Shown here: positions 51,306 through 61,400 of the stretch, piece after piece | Numbering within the stretch: position 1 is the stretch's first letter | Layout: the number at the start of each line of letters is the position of its first letter | Source: Streptomyces lavendofoliae | GTDB taxonomy: Bacteria; Actinomycetota; Actinomycetes; Streptomycetales; Streptomycetaceae | Direction of reading: 5' to 3' | Assembly (NCBI RefSeq): GCF_014649735.1 | Contig: NZ_BMTP01000016.1 | Span: forward strand, 62,001-126,000 | Length of the DNA stretch: 64,000 nt | The notes under the pieces: model-generated | The model's input: only the letters and a program-made list of their open reading frames with translations | Told to the model about the DNA's origin: nothing | Databases searched by the model: none | Made by a program: the position numbers and the translations under genes

Positions 51306-52019
51306 TCAGACGGCGGACAGCAAGCGCTCGACCTCACTCCTCATACGGCCGCGCAACATGTGCGGAGTCTCCCCCGCGACCGGGTGCAGCGGGCTGCCGA
51401 CGCGGACCCGGACCCTCGTTCCGTCCGGCCGAGGCAGCCGGCTGCCACGCGGTATCACCGCATGTGCTCCGCGCAGTGCGACCGGGACGAACGGCACTCC
51501 GGCCTCCAGGCAGAGGCGGGCGGCTCCGGTCTTGAAGGGCCCGAGGCTGCCGTCCGGTGAGCGGGTGCCCTCCGGGTACAGCAGGACGTGCCAGCCCTGC
51601 CCGAGAAGCAGCTCCGCGTCGCCGCGCCACTGGCGAGCGGCACCCCGCTGCACGGGGAAGGCGTTGAACACCAGTGCCGTGGCGGCCCCCGTCAGGGGCG
51701 AGGCGAAGAAGTAGTCCGCCGCCGCTCCGACGGCGACACGGCGGGCGAGGTGCCGGGGCAGGGCACCCAGGATGAGCGGGGTGTCCAGATGGCTGCTGTG
51801 GTTGGCGACGAACACCGCGGGGCCGTCGAGCTTCCCGAGGTGTCCGACGCCGTCGACCAGTGGCCGCGCGCATGCCTGGACGCACAGACGGAGAAAGGAG
51901 CGCTGCACGGCTTCCCGCACGAGTCGGGCCGTCGGGGTGCGCGCCCACGCCGTGGGAGCGCCCGGACGCCCGACAACAGCAGCGCCGGTACGGGGTTCGC
52001 CGCGTTCCGTGCTGCTCAC
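51306..52019 (-). CDS. Lysophospholipid acyltransferase family protein (PlsC-like)
   Basis: 237-residue 1-acyl-glycerol-3-phosphate acyltransferase fold. The catalytic H-x4-D motif is in FVANHSSHLDTP and the phosphate-binding block is LYPEGTRSPDG, followed by a third block VPFVPVALRG. GTG at 52019 overlaps the LarA-homologue stop (GTGA), so it is the last gene of the PKS/lar operon. In this setting it may transfer the polyketide-derived acyl chain onto a glycerol-phosphate-like or other hydroxyl acceptor rather than make housekeeping phosphatidate. Confidence 0.88.
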   Translation of the reverse strand: MSSTERGEPRTGAAVVGRPGAPTAWARTPTARLVREAVQRSFLRLCVQACARPLVDGVGHLGKLDGPAVFVANHSSHLDTPLILGALPRHLARRVAVGAAADYFFASPLTGAATALVFNAFPVQRGAARQWRGDAELLLGQGWHVLLYPEGTRSPDGSLGPFKTGAARLCLEAGVPFVPVALRGAHAVIPRGSRLPRPDGTRVRVRVGSPLHPVAGETPHMLRGRMRSEVERLLSAV

Positions 52020-53593
52020 CGCACGTCGGCCATCGTGATCGGTGGCGTGTGCAGGCAGGTGATGCTGGGGCTGGAGCCGACGGTGTCGGCGGCCATCTCC
52101 AGGGCCTGGGCGAGGTCCGGTGCGGCACGGAAGCCCATACGGCTCGCCGTGGCCGGGTCGGCGCCGACGAAGATGACGTCACCCAGGTGCTGCATGGCGT
52201 GGGCACCCCAGTACCACATGTAGAACGGGTGCACACCGTGGAAGGCGTAGCCGGTCCGGTACTGATGGATGTACCAGGGGTCGGAGGCGAACTTCTCCTC
52301 GTACGCGGTCTCCATCGCCTCCGGGTCGGTCGTGGCGCTGAGCACTTCCTCGAAGAAGTCGATATAGCTCGGGTGGTGCACCGGATGGAAGACCTTGGGG
52401 AGGGGGTGGAAGAAGATCGCCACTCCGCCCCGTCGCACGATCGGTTTGTTCAGGTAGAAGTTGAAGAGGTAGCCCAGCGCCATGCACATCGCCAGCACCG
52501 GGTTCATGATCGAGTTGACGTTGTACGGCCCTACGTAGGGCACGCCGAACACCCCGACGTCCGCCTGGCCGTCGATGCGCGTGACCTGTTGTCGATGCAC
52601 GTTCTTCAGAGTGTGCGGATGTACGGCCGTGGGTGTGCCCGCGTTGACTCCCGTCACGCCGTACGGCGCCTTGAGGGAGTTCAGCAGGCGGCGTCGAAGC
52701 GTGGGTGGCAGGATTCGGTTGCCGTGACGCACACCGAGGAAGCCCGCTCGGTCGACGGCGTTCCACTGCCACTCGTGTTTGTTGAGGAAGGTCATCGCGG
52801 TGGGAAAGGAGTCGCCGTTGACCGTCGTCTCGACCGAGAAGATCTTCACCTGCCCGCCGATGACGTCGTGCATGCGATGAAAGGAACGGTGGAGCGCCGA
52901 GTTGGGAGGATCGTTGAAGGAGCGGGAGTGGCGCAGCGTGTGCGTGTTGTGGTGGTGGCGCAGACTGCGGTAGCTGGCGAGGCCCACCGACACGGACTTG
53001 GGGCCGCCGTTGAGGGCGATCAGGTTGACGTTGACGTACACCAGCAGATCGCTCTCGGCCGCTCGGCGGTTGATCTCGACGTCCTCGTGCGCGCCGGTCA
53101 GGCCCAGGTGGACGAGGTTGTCGTGGTCTTCCGCGTCGTGGTTGCGCAGACGCTCGGGGAAGTAGGCACGGAACACGCGCTCGCCCACGACGTGTCGGAG
53201 TTCGGAGGGCGTCATTCTGCGGTGCAGGGCGTTCGCCACGATGAGTTCGATGTCCTCCACGCCTCGCCGGGCGGCGAGTTCCAGGACGTGTTCGATGACA
53301 CGGCCCCGGATGTCCGGCCGGCACATCGAGGGCAGCGGAAGGGACACGTCGTCGAAGACGATGGTCAGCCGCATCCCCGGCTGGAGCAGCTCGGGCAGGG
53401 GTTCGATGCCGTGCGGGTGCAGCAGTGCGTGCCGGATCGCGGCGTCCACGTCCTGGATGCCGGGCAGTGAGGCCGGCGGATAGATCACCCGGCTGCCTGG
53501 AGGAAGCCGTTGGACGCGGACGTTCTCACCCTCGAACAACAGGGTAGGGGCGGTCCGTTCATCGACGTCGAGGACGAAGCCTGGCTTGCTCAC
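52016..53593 (-). CDS. Divergent LarA (lactate racemase-like, DUF2088) homologue
   Basis: 525-residue protein, about 100 longer than LarA. The N-terminal substrate-site block is TIVFDDVSLPLP (near residue 78), then ANALHRR (H124, equivalent to the catalytic H108 of L. plantarum LarA). NGGPK holds K199, matching K184, which carries the nickel-pincer cofactor. H215, exactly 16 residues later, matches the nickel ligand H200. The second catalytic histidine (H174, ten residues before the lysine) is Val189 here. GTG at 53593 overlaps the preceding stop. Probably a nickel-pincer enzyme acting on a different hydroxy acid; substrate unknown. Confidence 0.8.
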   Translation of the reverse strand: MSKPGFVLDVDERTAPTLLFEGENVRVQRLPPGSRVIYPPASLPGIQDVDAAIRHALLHPHGIEPLPELLQPGMRLTIVFDDVSLPLPSMCRPDIRGRVIEHVLELAARRGVEDIELIVANALHRRMTPSELRHVVGERVFRAYFPERLRNHDAEDHDNLVHLGLTGAHEDVEINRRAAESDLLVYVNVNLIALNGGPKSVSVGLASYRSLRHHHNTHTLRHSRSFNDPPNSALHRSFHRMHDVIGGQVKIFSVETTVNGDSFPTAMTFLNKHEWQWNAVDRAGFLGVRHGNRILPPTLRRRLLNSLKAPYGVTGVNAGTPTAVHPHTLKNVHRQQVTRIDGQADVGVFGVPYVGPYNVNSIMNPVLAMCMALGYLFNFYLNKPIVRRGGVAIFFHPLPKVFHPVHHPSYIDFFEEVLSATTDPEAMETAYEEKFASDPWYIHQYRTGYAFHGVHPFYMWYWGAHAMQHLGDVIFVGADPATASRMGFRAAPDLAQALEMAADTVGSSPSITCLHTPPITMADVR

Positions 53594-55521
53594 TGCGTAT
53601 CCTTCGAGGTGGGGGGCGCGGGCCGCCCCGCGGGTGGGGGAGTGCGGTCGCCCGCCGGCGGCACCGCCGCTGCGAGCGCCGTCCAGCGGCCGGCGGTGTG
53701 GGCGCCCCAGCGGGCCACCGGCCAGCGGTGGCGTACGGCGTGACGGAGCAGCCGGGCGTCGGGGTCGACCGCGCAGGGCCGGCCCACGCTTTCGAGGAAG
53801 GCCCGGTCCGAATAGCTGTCGGCGTATCCGTACGCGCGCGCCAGGTCCAGTCCGTGGTCGGTGGCGTAGCGGTTGAGCCACAGGGCGCGTGCTTCTCCCA
53901 CCGGAGGAGGAGCGGCCAGGGCGCCCGTCATGACGCCCTCCCGGGTGTGCAGACGGGAGGCCGCCACATCGTCGAACAGCGGGCGCAGCGGTGCGACCAG
54001 AGGCTCGGGGGTGCCGGTGACCAGGATCGTGCGGTGACCGGCGGCCCGGTGTTCCCGGATCCGGCGCACGGCCCGGGGCCGGACCCGGTGCAGCAGTGCG
54101 TCGCCGACGGTCTTCAGGACCACCTCGCGCAGGACGGCCTCCCCGGTTCCCGCGTAGCGGCGGAGGAAGGCGTGGACGAAGTCGGACCTGCCTCGCCGTT
54201 CGGCCATCAGATAGCCCGGCAGGTCGCGCGCCAGCGACATCAGCTCCGCCGGCCAGGCCCGGCGTGGGAGCAGCGCGAGGCGCGTCCACACGTACGACTC
54301 CACCAGGTCGGAGGCCAGTACCGTGCCGTCCAGGTCGAAGACGGCACTCGCCCCGTCCGCCCGGGTCAGCGGGCCGGGTCGCACTGAGAGGGCGTCCTTC
54401 CGTGCGACCGGCTCGCCGAGGCGCCGCGCCGCCCGTGCCTGACGCACCGCGTCCGGATACGTGCGCCAGTCGATCGAGCGCACGTCGAAGTCGTACAGCC
54501 CCGAGGGCGCCGCCGCCTCACGGAGCGCCGTCATCTCCCGGTCGTCGTAACCGACGTGGGACGGTACGTAGACGCCGCGCGGGCCGGGACTCCGGTGCGG
54601 CCGGTCGCGCTCCTGTCCCCGCCAGGGCGGAACGGCCGTGCCCGCCCCGAAATGGAAGTAGTGCGGTCTGCCGGGCTTCGGCGCCGTGGCGGCAGCGGCC
54701 AGGACCGCGTCGGCCACCAGGTCCGCCGGCACGATGTCCACCACTGCGCCGGGCCCCGACACGGACGCCACCTCCGGCGGGTACGTCATCGCTCGCCCCT
54801 CCGACCAGCCGGGGTAGGGGCGGCGCAGGGCGGGGCCGATCAGGGACGGGCGCAGGATCGTCAGCCGGTGTTCCCCCCAGAGCTCCTCGGCGGCTCGTTC
54901 GGCCAGCGCGGCGGCCAGTGCCGCGGTGTCGGACATGCCCAGTGCACGAGCCCGGCTCTCGCCCTGCTCACGCAGCCGCCGGTGGACCCAGGCCCGGCGC
55001 AGGGACTCAGCCTCCCGCGCCACGATGCGTGGCCCCGCCGTACGGTGGGCGCGTCGGGCCGCGCGCAGGCGCCTCCGGGCCGGCACGGGCCGGTGGGAGG
55101 AGCGCTCGGCTTCCTCGCGGGCCGCGCGTGCCAGAGCGAGTTCGGCCCGCCAGTCGGCGTCGTGCTCCCATCGGCTCTCCGGGACCGTGCCGCGTTCGGT
55201 GCCGGAATAGGCGGCGAGGGACACGAACAGCAAATGCGGTGGACCGGGCTGTGCGGGCAGGCGATGGTACAGCTCGGGGAGCGGCAGTACATGCCTGGCG
55301 AACGCGGTGTCCGGGCAGAAGGGCGGCTCGAGTGCCGGGGCACAGTGGATGATCACGTCCAGCGGGCCGGCGAGGGTCGGTCCGGGTTCCGCCACGCTGA
55401 CGTGGCAGCCGGGGTGTGCCGTGGACAGGCGCTCCAGGAGGGCGAGTTCGAGCCGCTCGTCCGCGCCGGTCAGCAGGACGCGTGTGCCGTTCAGGTCGCC
55501 GACCCGGTAGGTGCGGGGCAT
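53590..55521 (-). CDS. Degenerate fatty-acyl-reductase-like (SDR) domain fused to HAD-IB hydrolase
   Basis: 643-residue fusion. Residues 1-340 resemble fatty acyl-CoA reductases: LTILRPSLIGPALRRPYPGW and DIVPADLVADAVL, with a FAR_C-like end YDFDVRSIDWRTYPDAVRQA. The nucleotide motif TGATGFLG is TGADERLE, and the catalytic Y-x3-K is replaced by Ala in DTAALAAALAER, so the domain is probably not a working reductase. Residues from about 385 form an HAD-IB phosphatase domain with SAVFDLDGTVLASDLVESY, TILVTGTPEPLV and AYGYADSYSDRAFLE. ATG at 55521 overlaps the larC stop by one base (TGATG). Confidence 0.8.
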   Translation of the reverse strand: MPRTYRVGDLNGTRVLLTGADERLELALLERLSTAHPGCHVSVAEPGPTLAGPLDVIIHCAPALEPPFCPDTAFARHVLPLPELYHRLPAQPGPPHLLFVSLAAYSGTERGTVPESRWEHDADWRAELALARAAREEAERSSHRPVPARRRLRAARRAHRTAGPRIVAREAESLRRAWVHRRLREQGESRARALGMSDTAALAAALAERAAEELWGEHRLTILRPSLIGPALRRPYPGWSEGRAMTYPPEVASVSGPGAVVDIVPADLVADAVLAAAATAPKPGRPHYFHFGAGTAVPPWRGQERDRPHRSPGPRGVYVPSHVGYDDREMTALREAAAPSGLYDFDVRSIDWRTYPDAVRQARAARRLGEPVARKDALSVRPGPLTRADGASAVFDLDGTVLASDLVESYVWTRLALLPRRAWPAELMSLARDLPGYLMAERRGRSDFVHAFLRRYAGTGEAVLREVVLKTVGDALLHRVRPRAVRRIREHRAAGHRTILVTGTPEPLVAPLRPLFDDVAASRLHTREGVMTGALAAPPPVGEARALWLNRYATDHGLDLARAYGYADSYSDRAFLESVGRPCAVDPDARLLRHAVRHRWPVARWGAHTAGRWTALAAAVPPAGDRTPPPAGRPAPPTSKDTQ

Positions 55522-56822
55522 CAGAGGACAGGCCCCTCCGTGGACGGTGACGCGGCCAGGGGGTCCGCGGACGACCGGGGAGGGGGCGGACCCGCGATCC
55601 GGCCCTCGCGCCAGGACGTCGCCGCCGCCTCGCACACGGTCCGGACGGGCCAGCCGAGGGCGACCGCGGCTCGCTCGGCGTCGGACAGTTCGGGCTGACA
55701 GGAGAGCGTCCCGTCCGGCCGCTCGGCGACCTTCACCTGGACGGAATGGCCCCCGCCCGGGGGCCCCACGCTGACGGCGACCGAGTGTCGTGGCAGCACC
55801 AGGCGCTGGTGGACGGACCAGCGCACACCGAGGGTGGTGGTGTGGCGGAAGAGGGCGTCGGCGACGGCGTCGCGGAGCGGGCCCGGGCACAGCGCGGTGA
55901 CCAGACGGCCGGGCCGGCCGTGCCGGGCCACGATCTCGCTGGTCCAGCAGTCCCAGGCGCCCGCCGCACGCAGGGCGCGCAGGACGGACGGCCACAACCG
56001 GGGGTCGAGGTCGTCCACGGTGCTCTCCACCACCAGCACCTCGTCGTGGCCGGGACGGGCTTCCTCCGCGGAGGTCTGCCCGATCACGACCCGGGTGACG
56101 TTCGGGCGGTCGGGGGTGTCCCGCCGCCCGCCTCCGACCCCCACGGCTCGTACGGTCATGGGGTGAGCCGGCCGCGGCACGGCCAGCGCGCCCAGGAGCG
56201 CGGCGCCGGTCGGCGTCGTACGCTCGCCCGCCAGATCGCCGCCGGTGAGCGGCAACCCCGTCTCGGCCGCGATGTGCAGGACCGCGGGGACGGGCACGGG
56301 CACGCGTCCGTGCGCGCAGTCGACGCTGCCGCTGCCCGCGGCCAGCGCGGAGCAGGTCACCGTGGCGTCCGGGGCCAGCAGCCCGAGGTCGTCCAGCGCC
56401 GCGGCACAGCCGACGGCGTCGGCCAAGGCGTCGTACGCCCCCACCTCGTGGAAGTGCACCCGGTCGGGCGTCGTGCCGTGAGCGGTGGCCTCGGCGCGGG
56501 CGAGGAGCTCGAACACGCGGGTGGCGAACGTGACCGCCGCCGGGCCGAGGCCGGTGGCGGCGGTGAGGTGGTCCAGGATGTCGGGCAGGTGCCGGGCGCG
56601 GTCCGGTACGGGCGGCCGGGTGACGTGCACGCGCGCACACGCGAATCCCCCGCGCCTGGCCCGCTCCACCGAGATGTCGAGCCCGGGCACACCGAGGGAG
56701 CGCACCCCCTCTCCCACGGCCTCGGTGCGCGCGCCCGCGTCGATGAGGGCGCCGAGGAGCATGTCGCCCGCCACGCCGGCGGTGCAGTCGACGTGGGCGA
56801 CCGCGCGGGCGGGGGCCGTCAC
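55521..56822 (-). CDS. larC: Nickel-pincer cofactor biosynthesis nickel insertase LarC
   Basis: 433-residue CTP-dependent enzyme that inserts nickel into pyridinium-3,5-bisthiocarboxylate mononucleotide. The N-terminus has the family block AHVDCTAGVAGDMLLGALIDAGA, then PDRVHFHEVGAYDALADAVG and the C-terminal VVESTVDDLDPRLWPSVL. A single uninterrupted frame encodes the whole protein, unlike the programmed-frameshift version of L. plantarum. GTG at 56822 overlaps the larB stop (GTGA); longer starts would run into larB. Confidence 0.92.
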   Translation of the reverse strand: MTAPARAVAHVDCTAGVAGDMLLGALIDAGARTEAVGEGVRSLGVPGLDISVERARRGGFACARVHVTRPPVPDRARHLPDILDHLTAATGLGPAAVTFATRVFELLARAEATAHGTTPDRVHFHEVGAYDALADAVGCAAALDDLGLLAPDATVTCSALAAGSGSVDCAHGRVPVPVPAVLHIAAETGLPLTGGDLAGERTTPTGAALLGALAVPRPAHPMTVRAVGVGGGRRDTPDRPNVTRVVIGQTSAEEARPGHDEVLVVESTVDDLDPRLWPSVLRALRAAGAWDCWTSEIVARHGRPGRLVTALCPGPLRDAVADALFRHTTTLGVRWSVHQRLVLPRHSVAVSVGPPGGGHSVQVKVAERPDGTLSCQPELSDAERAAVALGWPVRTVCEAAATSWREGRIAGPPPPRSSADPLAASPSTEGPVL

Positions 56823-57547
56823 CGCTCCGCCCCGCGACCGTGCACCGCGGCGACGATCTTCGCCGCGTGGGAGGCGGCGCCGAAGCCGTTGTCGATGTTG
56901 ACGACGGTCAGCCCGGGTGCGCACGAGGACAGCATCGACACGGCGGCGGCCAGGCCGCCCGCGGCGACGCCGTATCCGACGCTGGTGGGGACGCCGATCA
57001 CGGGGGCGCGGACCAGCCCGGTCACCACGCTGGGCAGAGCTCCGTCCATCCCGGCGACGACGATGACGACGTCGGCGTCACGCACCCGGGGCAGCTGTGC
57101 GAGCAGCCGGCCCAGGCCCGCCACGCCGACGTCGTCGACGAGGTCGGCCCCGGCTCCGAGCACCGCGAGTGTCGCGAGCACCTCGCGGGCGACCGGCAGG
57201 TCGGTCGTGCCGGCGGTGAGGACGGCCACCGTGCCACGAGGTGCGGGAAGGTGGCCCACGGCGACGGTGCGGGCGAGGTGGTCGACATGCACCGGAACTC
57301 CGGTGAACCGGCTGGGCGCGGTCTCCAGGACGGCGTCCGGGCAGCGGGTGGCCAGGGCGGGCGAGCCCGGATCACGCTCCCGCAACTCGGCGAGCAGCCG
57401 CAGGGTCTGCTCCGGTGACTTGGACTGGGCGAACACCACCTCGGGCACCCCCGTGCGGCGTCGCCGCGAGGCGTCGAGGCGGGCGAAGTCCCCGGTCCGG
57501 TGGACCTCGCAGTCCAGCAGGGCGGTGAGGGCGTCGGAGTCGGTCAC
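56819..57547 (-). CDS. larB: Nickel-pincer cofactor biosynthesis carboxylase LarB
   Basis: 242-residue enzyme that carboxylates and hydrolyses nicotinic acid adenine dinucleotide in the first step of the cofactor pathway. The N-terminus contains DASRRRRTGVPEVVFAQSKSPEQ, and the C-terminal half is a PurE-like domain (VAVLTAGTTDLPVAREVLATLAVLG and VVIVVAGMDGALPSVVTGL). GTG start at 57547 overlaps the larE stop (GTGA). Part of the lar block in order E-B-C. Confidence 0.93.
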   Translation of the reverse strand: MTDSDALTALLDCEVHRTGDFARLDASRRRRTGVPEVVFAQSKSPEQTLRLLAELRERDPGSPALATRCPDAVLETAPSRFTGVPVHVDHLARTVAVGHLPAPRGTVAVLTAGTTDLPVAREVLATLAVLGAGADLVDDVGVAGLGRLLAQLPRVRDADVVIVVAGMDGALPSVVTGLVRAPVIGVPTSVGYGVAAGGLAAAVSMLSSCAPGLTVVNIDNGFGAASHAAKIVAAVHGRGAER

Positions 57548-58434
57548 GGCCGCACCGCCTCCCGCCGGGTCCGGCCGGCGAGGGCGGTGAGGGTGCTCAC
57601 CGCGCCCGAGCGGTATTCGGCGATGGTGCCGTCACCGGTGCGTGCCATCCGGGCGATCCGGCCGAGCAGGGCGTTCGCCTCGGCCGGACGCCGCTCCAGC
57701 CACTGGTGGACGACGGCGTCGACCTCGATCCGGAACCCCTCGGGCAGGAGCCGGACGCGCACGTCGCGGGCCTCCACGAGGCGCCCGTCGAGGAACGTCC
57801 GGACGGCCGCCTCCGCGTGCTCGATCAGCGCCAGCCGTTCACGGCTGACCGGTACGCCCACCGCGACCCGGGAGGCCAGGCACGGAGAACCGGGCTTGTC
57901 GGCGACCGGCAGACCCCAGGCACGGGCCACCGCCCTGACCCCGGCCTTGCCCAGGCCGGCTGTCACGAGCGGCTCCACGACACCCAGCTCGCCGGCGGCG
58001 CGGAGGCCGGGGCGGTGGGCGGAGCGCCGGTCGTCGGCGTGGGTGCCGGTCGCCACGTGGGCGTACCCGCGCTCCGCGGCCAGATCGGCGACACGCGAGA
58101 GCACGGTCCGCTTGCAGAAGTAGCAGCGGTCTCCCTGGTTGGCCCGGTAGCCCGGCACCGCGAGCTCGTCCGTGGCGAGGACCGCGAGCTCGGCGCCCAG
58201 CTCCGCCGCGGTACGTCGGGCCAGGGCGAGTTCGTCCCTGGCCAGAGCCGGGGAGTCGGCCGTCGCCGCGAGGGTCCGCCGTGGTCCCAGGGCCCGTACG
58301 GCCGCGGCGAGGACGACGGTGGAGTCCACCCCACCGGAGAAGGCGACGACCAGACCGTCCAGCCGGCGGACGGCGGTCAGCAGGGCTTCCGCGAGCTGTT
58401 CGGGAGGCACTTCTTTTTGAGGCGTGCGGGTCAT
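57544..58434 (-). CDS. larE: ATP-dependent sulfur transferase LarE
   Basis: 296-residue PP-loop enzyme that converts the two carboxylates of the pincer precursor to thiocarboxylates. The AMP-forming PP-loop is VAFSGGVDST (S33 to S38). Cysteines C104 and C107 (RCYFC) and C185 (SPCLASR) match a three-Cys pattern. The single-Cys L. plantarum enzyme sacrifices its own cysteine, while three-Cys LarE proteins can carry an iron-sulfur cluster that delivers sulfide, so the latter type is likely. ATG at 58434, 21 bp after the PKS stop codon; it overlaps larB at its 3' end. Confidence 0.92.
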   Translation of the reverse strand: MTRTPQKEVPPEQLAEALLTAVRRLDGLVVAFSGGVDSTVVLAAAVRALGPRRTLAATADSPALARDELALARRTAAELGAELAVLATDELAVPGYRANQGDRCYFCKRTVLSRVADLAAERGYAHVATGTHADDRRSAHRPGLRAAGELGVVEPLVTAGLGKAGVRAVARAWGLPVADKPGSPCLASRVAVGVPVSRERLALIEHAEAAVRTFLDGRLVEARDVRVRLLPEGFRIEVDAVVHQWLERRPAEANALLGRIARMARTGDGTIAEYRSGAVSTLTALAGRTRREAVRP

Positions 58435-58455
58435 ATCGCGTCGTGCCTTGTCTGT

Positions 58456-61400
58456 TCAGGACGCCCGGTGCAGGGCGCGGGCGAGACGTTCGGTGAGGCC
58501 GTCGATGCTGCGGGCGGCCATGAGTTCCATGAAGGGCAGGTCGTAGCCGGTTCCCCGGTGCAGGGCGACCTTCAGCTCGGTGCCCATCAGCGAGTCGATG
58601 CCGAGGTCCGCGAGGTCGGCCGCGCGGTCGACGCGGTCCGGCGTGGTCTGCAGCACCGACGCCACCAGTCCCGCGAGCGTGTCCGAGATCAGCGCGGTTC
58701 GTTCCTCGGCGGTGCCGGCCTTGGCCAGCCGGTCCCGGAAGTCCTCGGCGCCGGTTCCCTGCGAGGTCGCCTCCCGATCGGCCAGCTGCGCCGCGAAGCG
58801 CGGCGCGCGCAACGCGGGCAGCATCCGCGCCATCCGGTCCCAGTCCGTCAGGCCGACCACGGCCGTTTCCTCACCCCGGGCCAGCACCTGGTCCAGGGCC
58901 GCGCACGCCGCTTCCGGCGGGAGCAGGCCCAGTCCCGAACGGGCCATGGTCTCCCCGAGGTTGTTGCGCGCGACGTAGCCCGTTTCCCCGATGCCGCCCC
59001 AAGCGACCGCCGTACCGGGCAACCCGGCGGCGCGGCGCGCCCGGACGAGTGACTCCAGGTACAGGTTGGCGGCCGCGTAGGGCGCTTGATGGAGATTGCC
59101 GACCAGCCCGGCGACCGAGGAGTAGACGACGAAGAAGTCCAGGTCGCGGTCGCGGGTCAGGGCGTCCAGCACCGAAGCACCGTGGACCTTGGGCGTGAGC
59201 ACCGCGGCGAACCGCTCCTCCGTCAGTTCGTCGAGCGGGGCGTCGTCCAGGTGCATGGCGCCGTGAACGACCCCCCGCACCGGGCGGCCCGAGGCGTCGG
59301 CCTCTTCGAGGACCCGCCGCATGGCGTCCGGGTCGGTGACGTCGACGGCGTACGCCAGGGCATCGACTCCCTGGCCGGCCAGCTCCTCCAGCAGCGCGGG
59401 CGCCTGCGGTGAGGCGCCGCCCCGGCGGCCGACCAGGGCGAGGCGGCGGGCTCCGCGCCGGACGAGATGACGGGCGGTGGCCGCGCCGAAACCGCCCAGG
59501 CCACCGGTGACGAGGTAGGTCGCCGAGGGATCGAGCGCCGCGAGGGCGTCGGGCTGTTCCACCGGCATCGGCTCGTCCGGGTCGAAGGCGACCACGACCT
59601 TGCCCAGATGACGGGAGTGCCGCAGGGTCCGTAGCGCCTCGCCGACGCGGGTGGCGGGGAAGGTCTGGTGCGGCAGGGGTGAGTAGGTGCCGTCACCCAC
59701 CCGTTCGGTCACCCGCGCGAACGCCGTGGCCGACGCCTGAGGGGCGTCCGCGACCAAGCGGGTGATGTCCACGGCGTAGTAGGCCAGGTTGTTGCGGAAC
59801 GGTCGCATCAGAAGCGGCTGGTTGGCGTAGATGTCCCGCTTGCCGAGTTCGACGAAACGCCCGCCGGGCCGCAGACACTCCAGTCCACGGGCGATCGCCT
59901 CTCCCGCGAGGGAGTTCAGCACCACGTCGACACCCTCTCCGCCGGTGATCTCCTTCACCCTGTCGGCGAAAGCCAGGCTCCGGGAGTCCAGCACGTGGTC
60001 GACGCCGAGGGTACGCAGCAGGTCCCGCTTGACCGGCGACCCGGCGGTGGCGATGACACGCGCACCCGCGTTCCGCGCGTACCGCAACGCCGCGAGACCG
60101 ACACCGCCCGCTCCGCCGTGGACGAGGAGGGTCTCTCCCGCCGCCAGCCCGGCCAGGCGCTCAAGGCTGTGCTGGACGGTGAGGTACACGGCGGGCAGGG
60201 TGGCCGCCTCACCGTAGGACATGCCGTCAGGGATGGATCCGCTCTGCTCGACGCGTACGCGGACGTGTGAGGCCATCGTGCCGTGCCCGAAGGCGAACAC
60301 CCGGTCACCCACGGCACGTCCGGTCACGCCCGGTCCCACGTCGACGACGTCGCCGGCGCACTCCAGCCCCAGCGCCGGGCCTCCCGGCACCGGGGGCTCG
60401 GCACCCGGCGGCAGCAGTCCTGCCGCGAGCATCACGTCGCGGTAGTTCAGCGCGGACGCGCGCACCCGAATCACGATCTCACCCGGGCCCGCCGCCATCC
60501 GCGGTGCCGGCGCCCAGACGAGGCGGTGCCCGGTACCGGGTGCGCGCAGTCGCAGTGCGCAGGGCCCCTCCGCCGGCCGTACCCGCGGCGTGCAGTCGGC
60601 CAGTCGGGGCACGAAGCGGCCACCCGCCGCGAGGACGATCTCGTCCTCGGAGCCGCCGTCGAGGATCTCCGCGGCGAGCCGTCGCGCGTCGGTGGCCACG
60701 TCCGGCGAACGGGTGAGGGACAGCCGCCGTACTGCCGATCCGGGCCGTTCGTTGGCCACCACCCGTGCCACCCCCCACAGAGCGGCGTTCGCGGGATCTC
60801 CGGCCCGGCCGGGCGCCGGGGACAAGCCCGTGTCCCCGGTCACCAGCCACAGGCCGCGGTCCGCCGCCGCGGCCGCCGCGGCCCGGATCAGCCCCGCCCG
60901 GCGGGTGGTGACCGCACCCGTCCCGTCCTCGGCCGGCTCGTCGTCGAACAGCAGGACCACTCCGTCCGGACGGTGGTCCGGGAACCGGACCTCGCCGTAC
61001 CAGCCGTCGGGGGCCGTGCTCGCCACGGCCTCGGCGGCGCCCGCGGCCGTCAGCGCGTCGCAGAGCGCCGCCCCGAGCCGAGCGGTCCGCCGCTCGCAGA
61101 CGATGCGCCACCGGGTCCCCGATCCGGTGGCCGGCGGCCGGTCGGCGGAGGTCTGCCCGGACCGGTGGCGCGCGAGCAGCACCGAGTAGTCGCCCCGGGC
61201 GACGGGGCACGCGCTGCCGATCTGCGTCACCTCGCCGAACCCGCAGCCCTCGAGCAGCGGGGCCCATTCCTCCCGGGGCAGCAGAGGTGTCGTTCGCACG
61301 TCCTCGTCGGTGAAGGACCAGAAGCCGTCCAGGAGCCCGAAGCAGGGACCGACGACCTCGTCGTCGTGACTCTCCAACGCCAACAGGATTCCGCCGTCCG

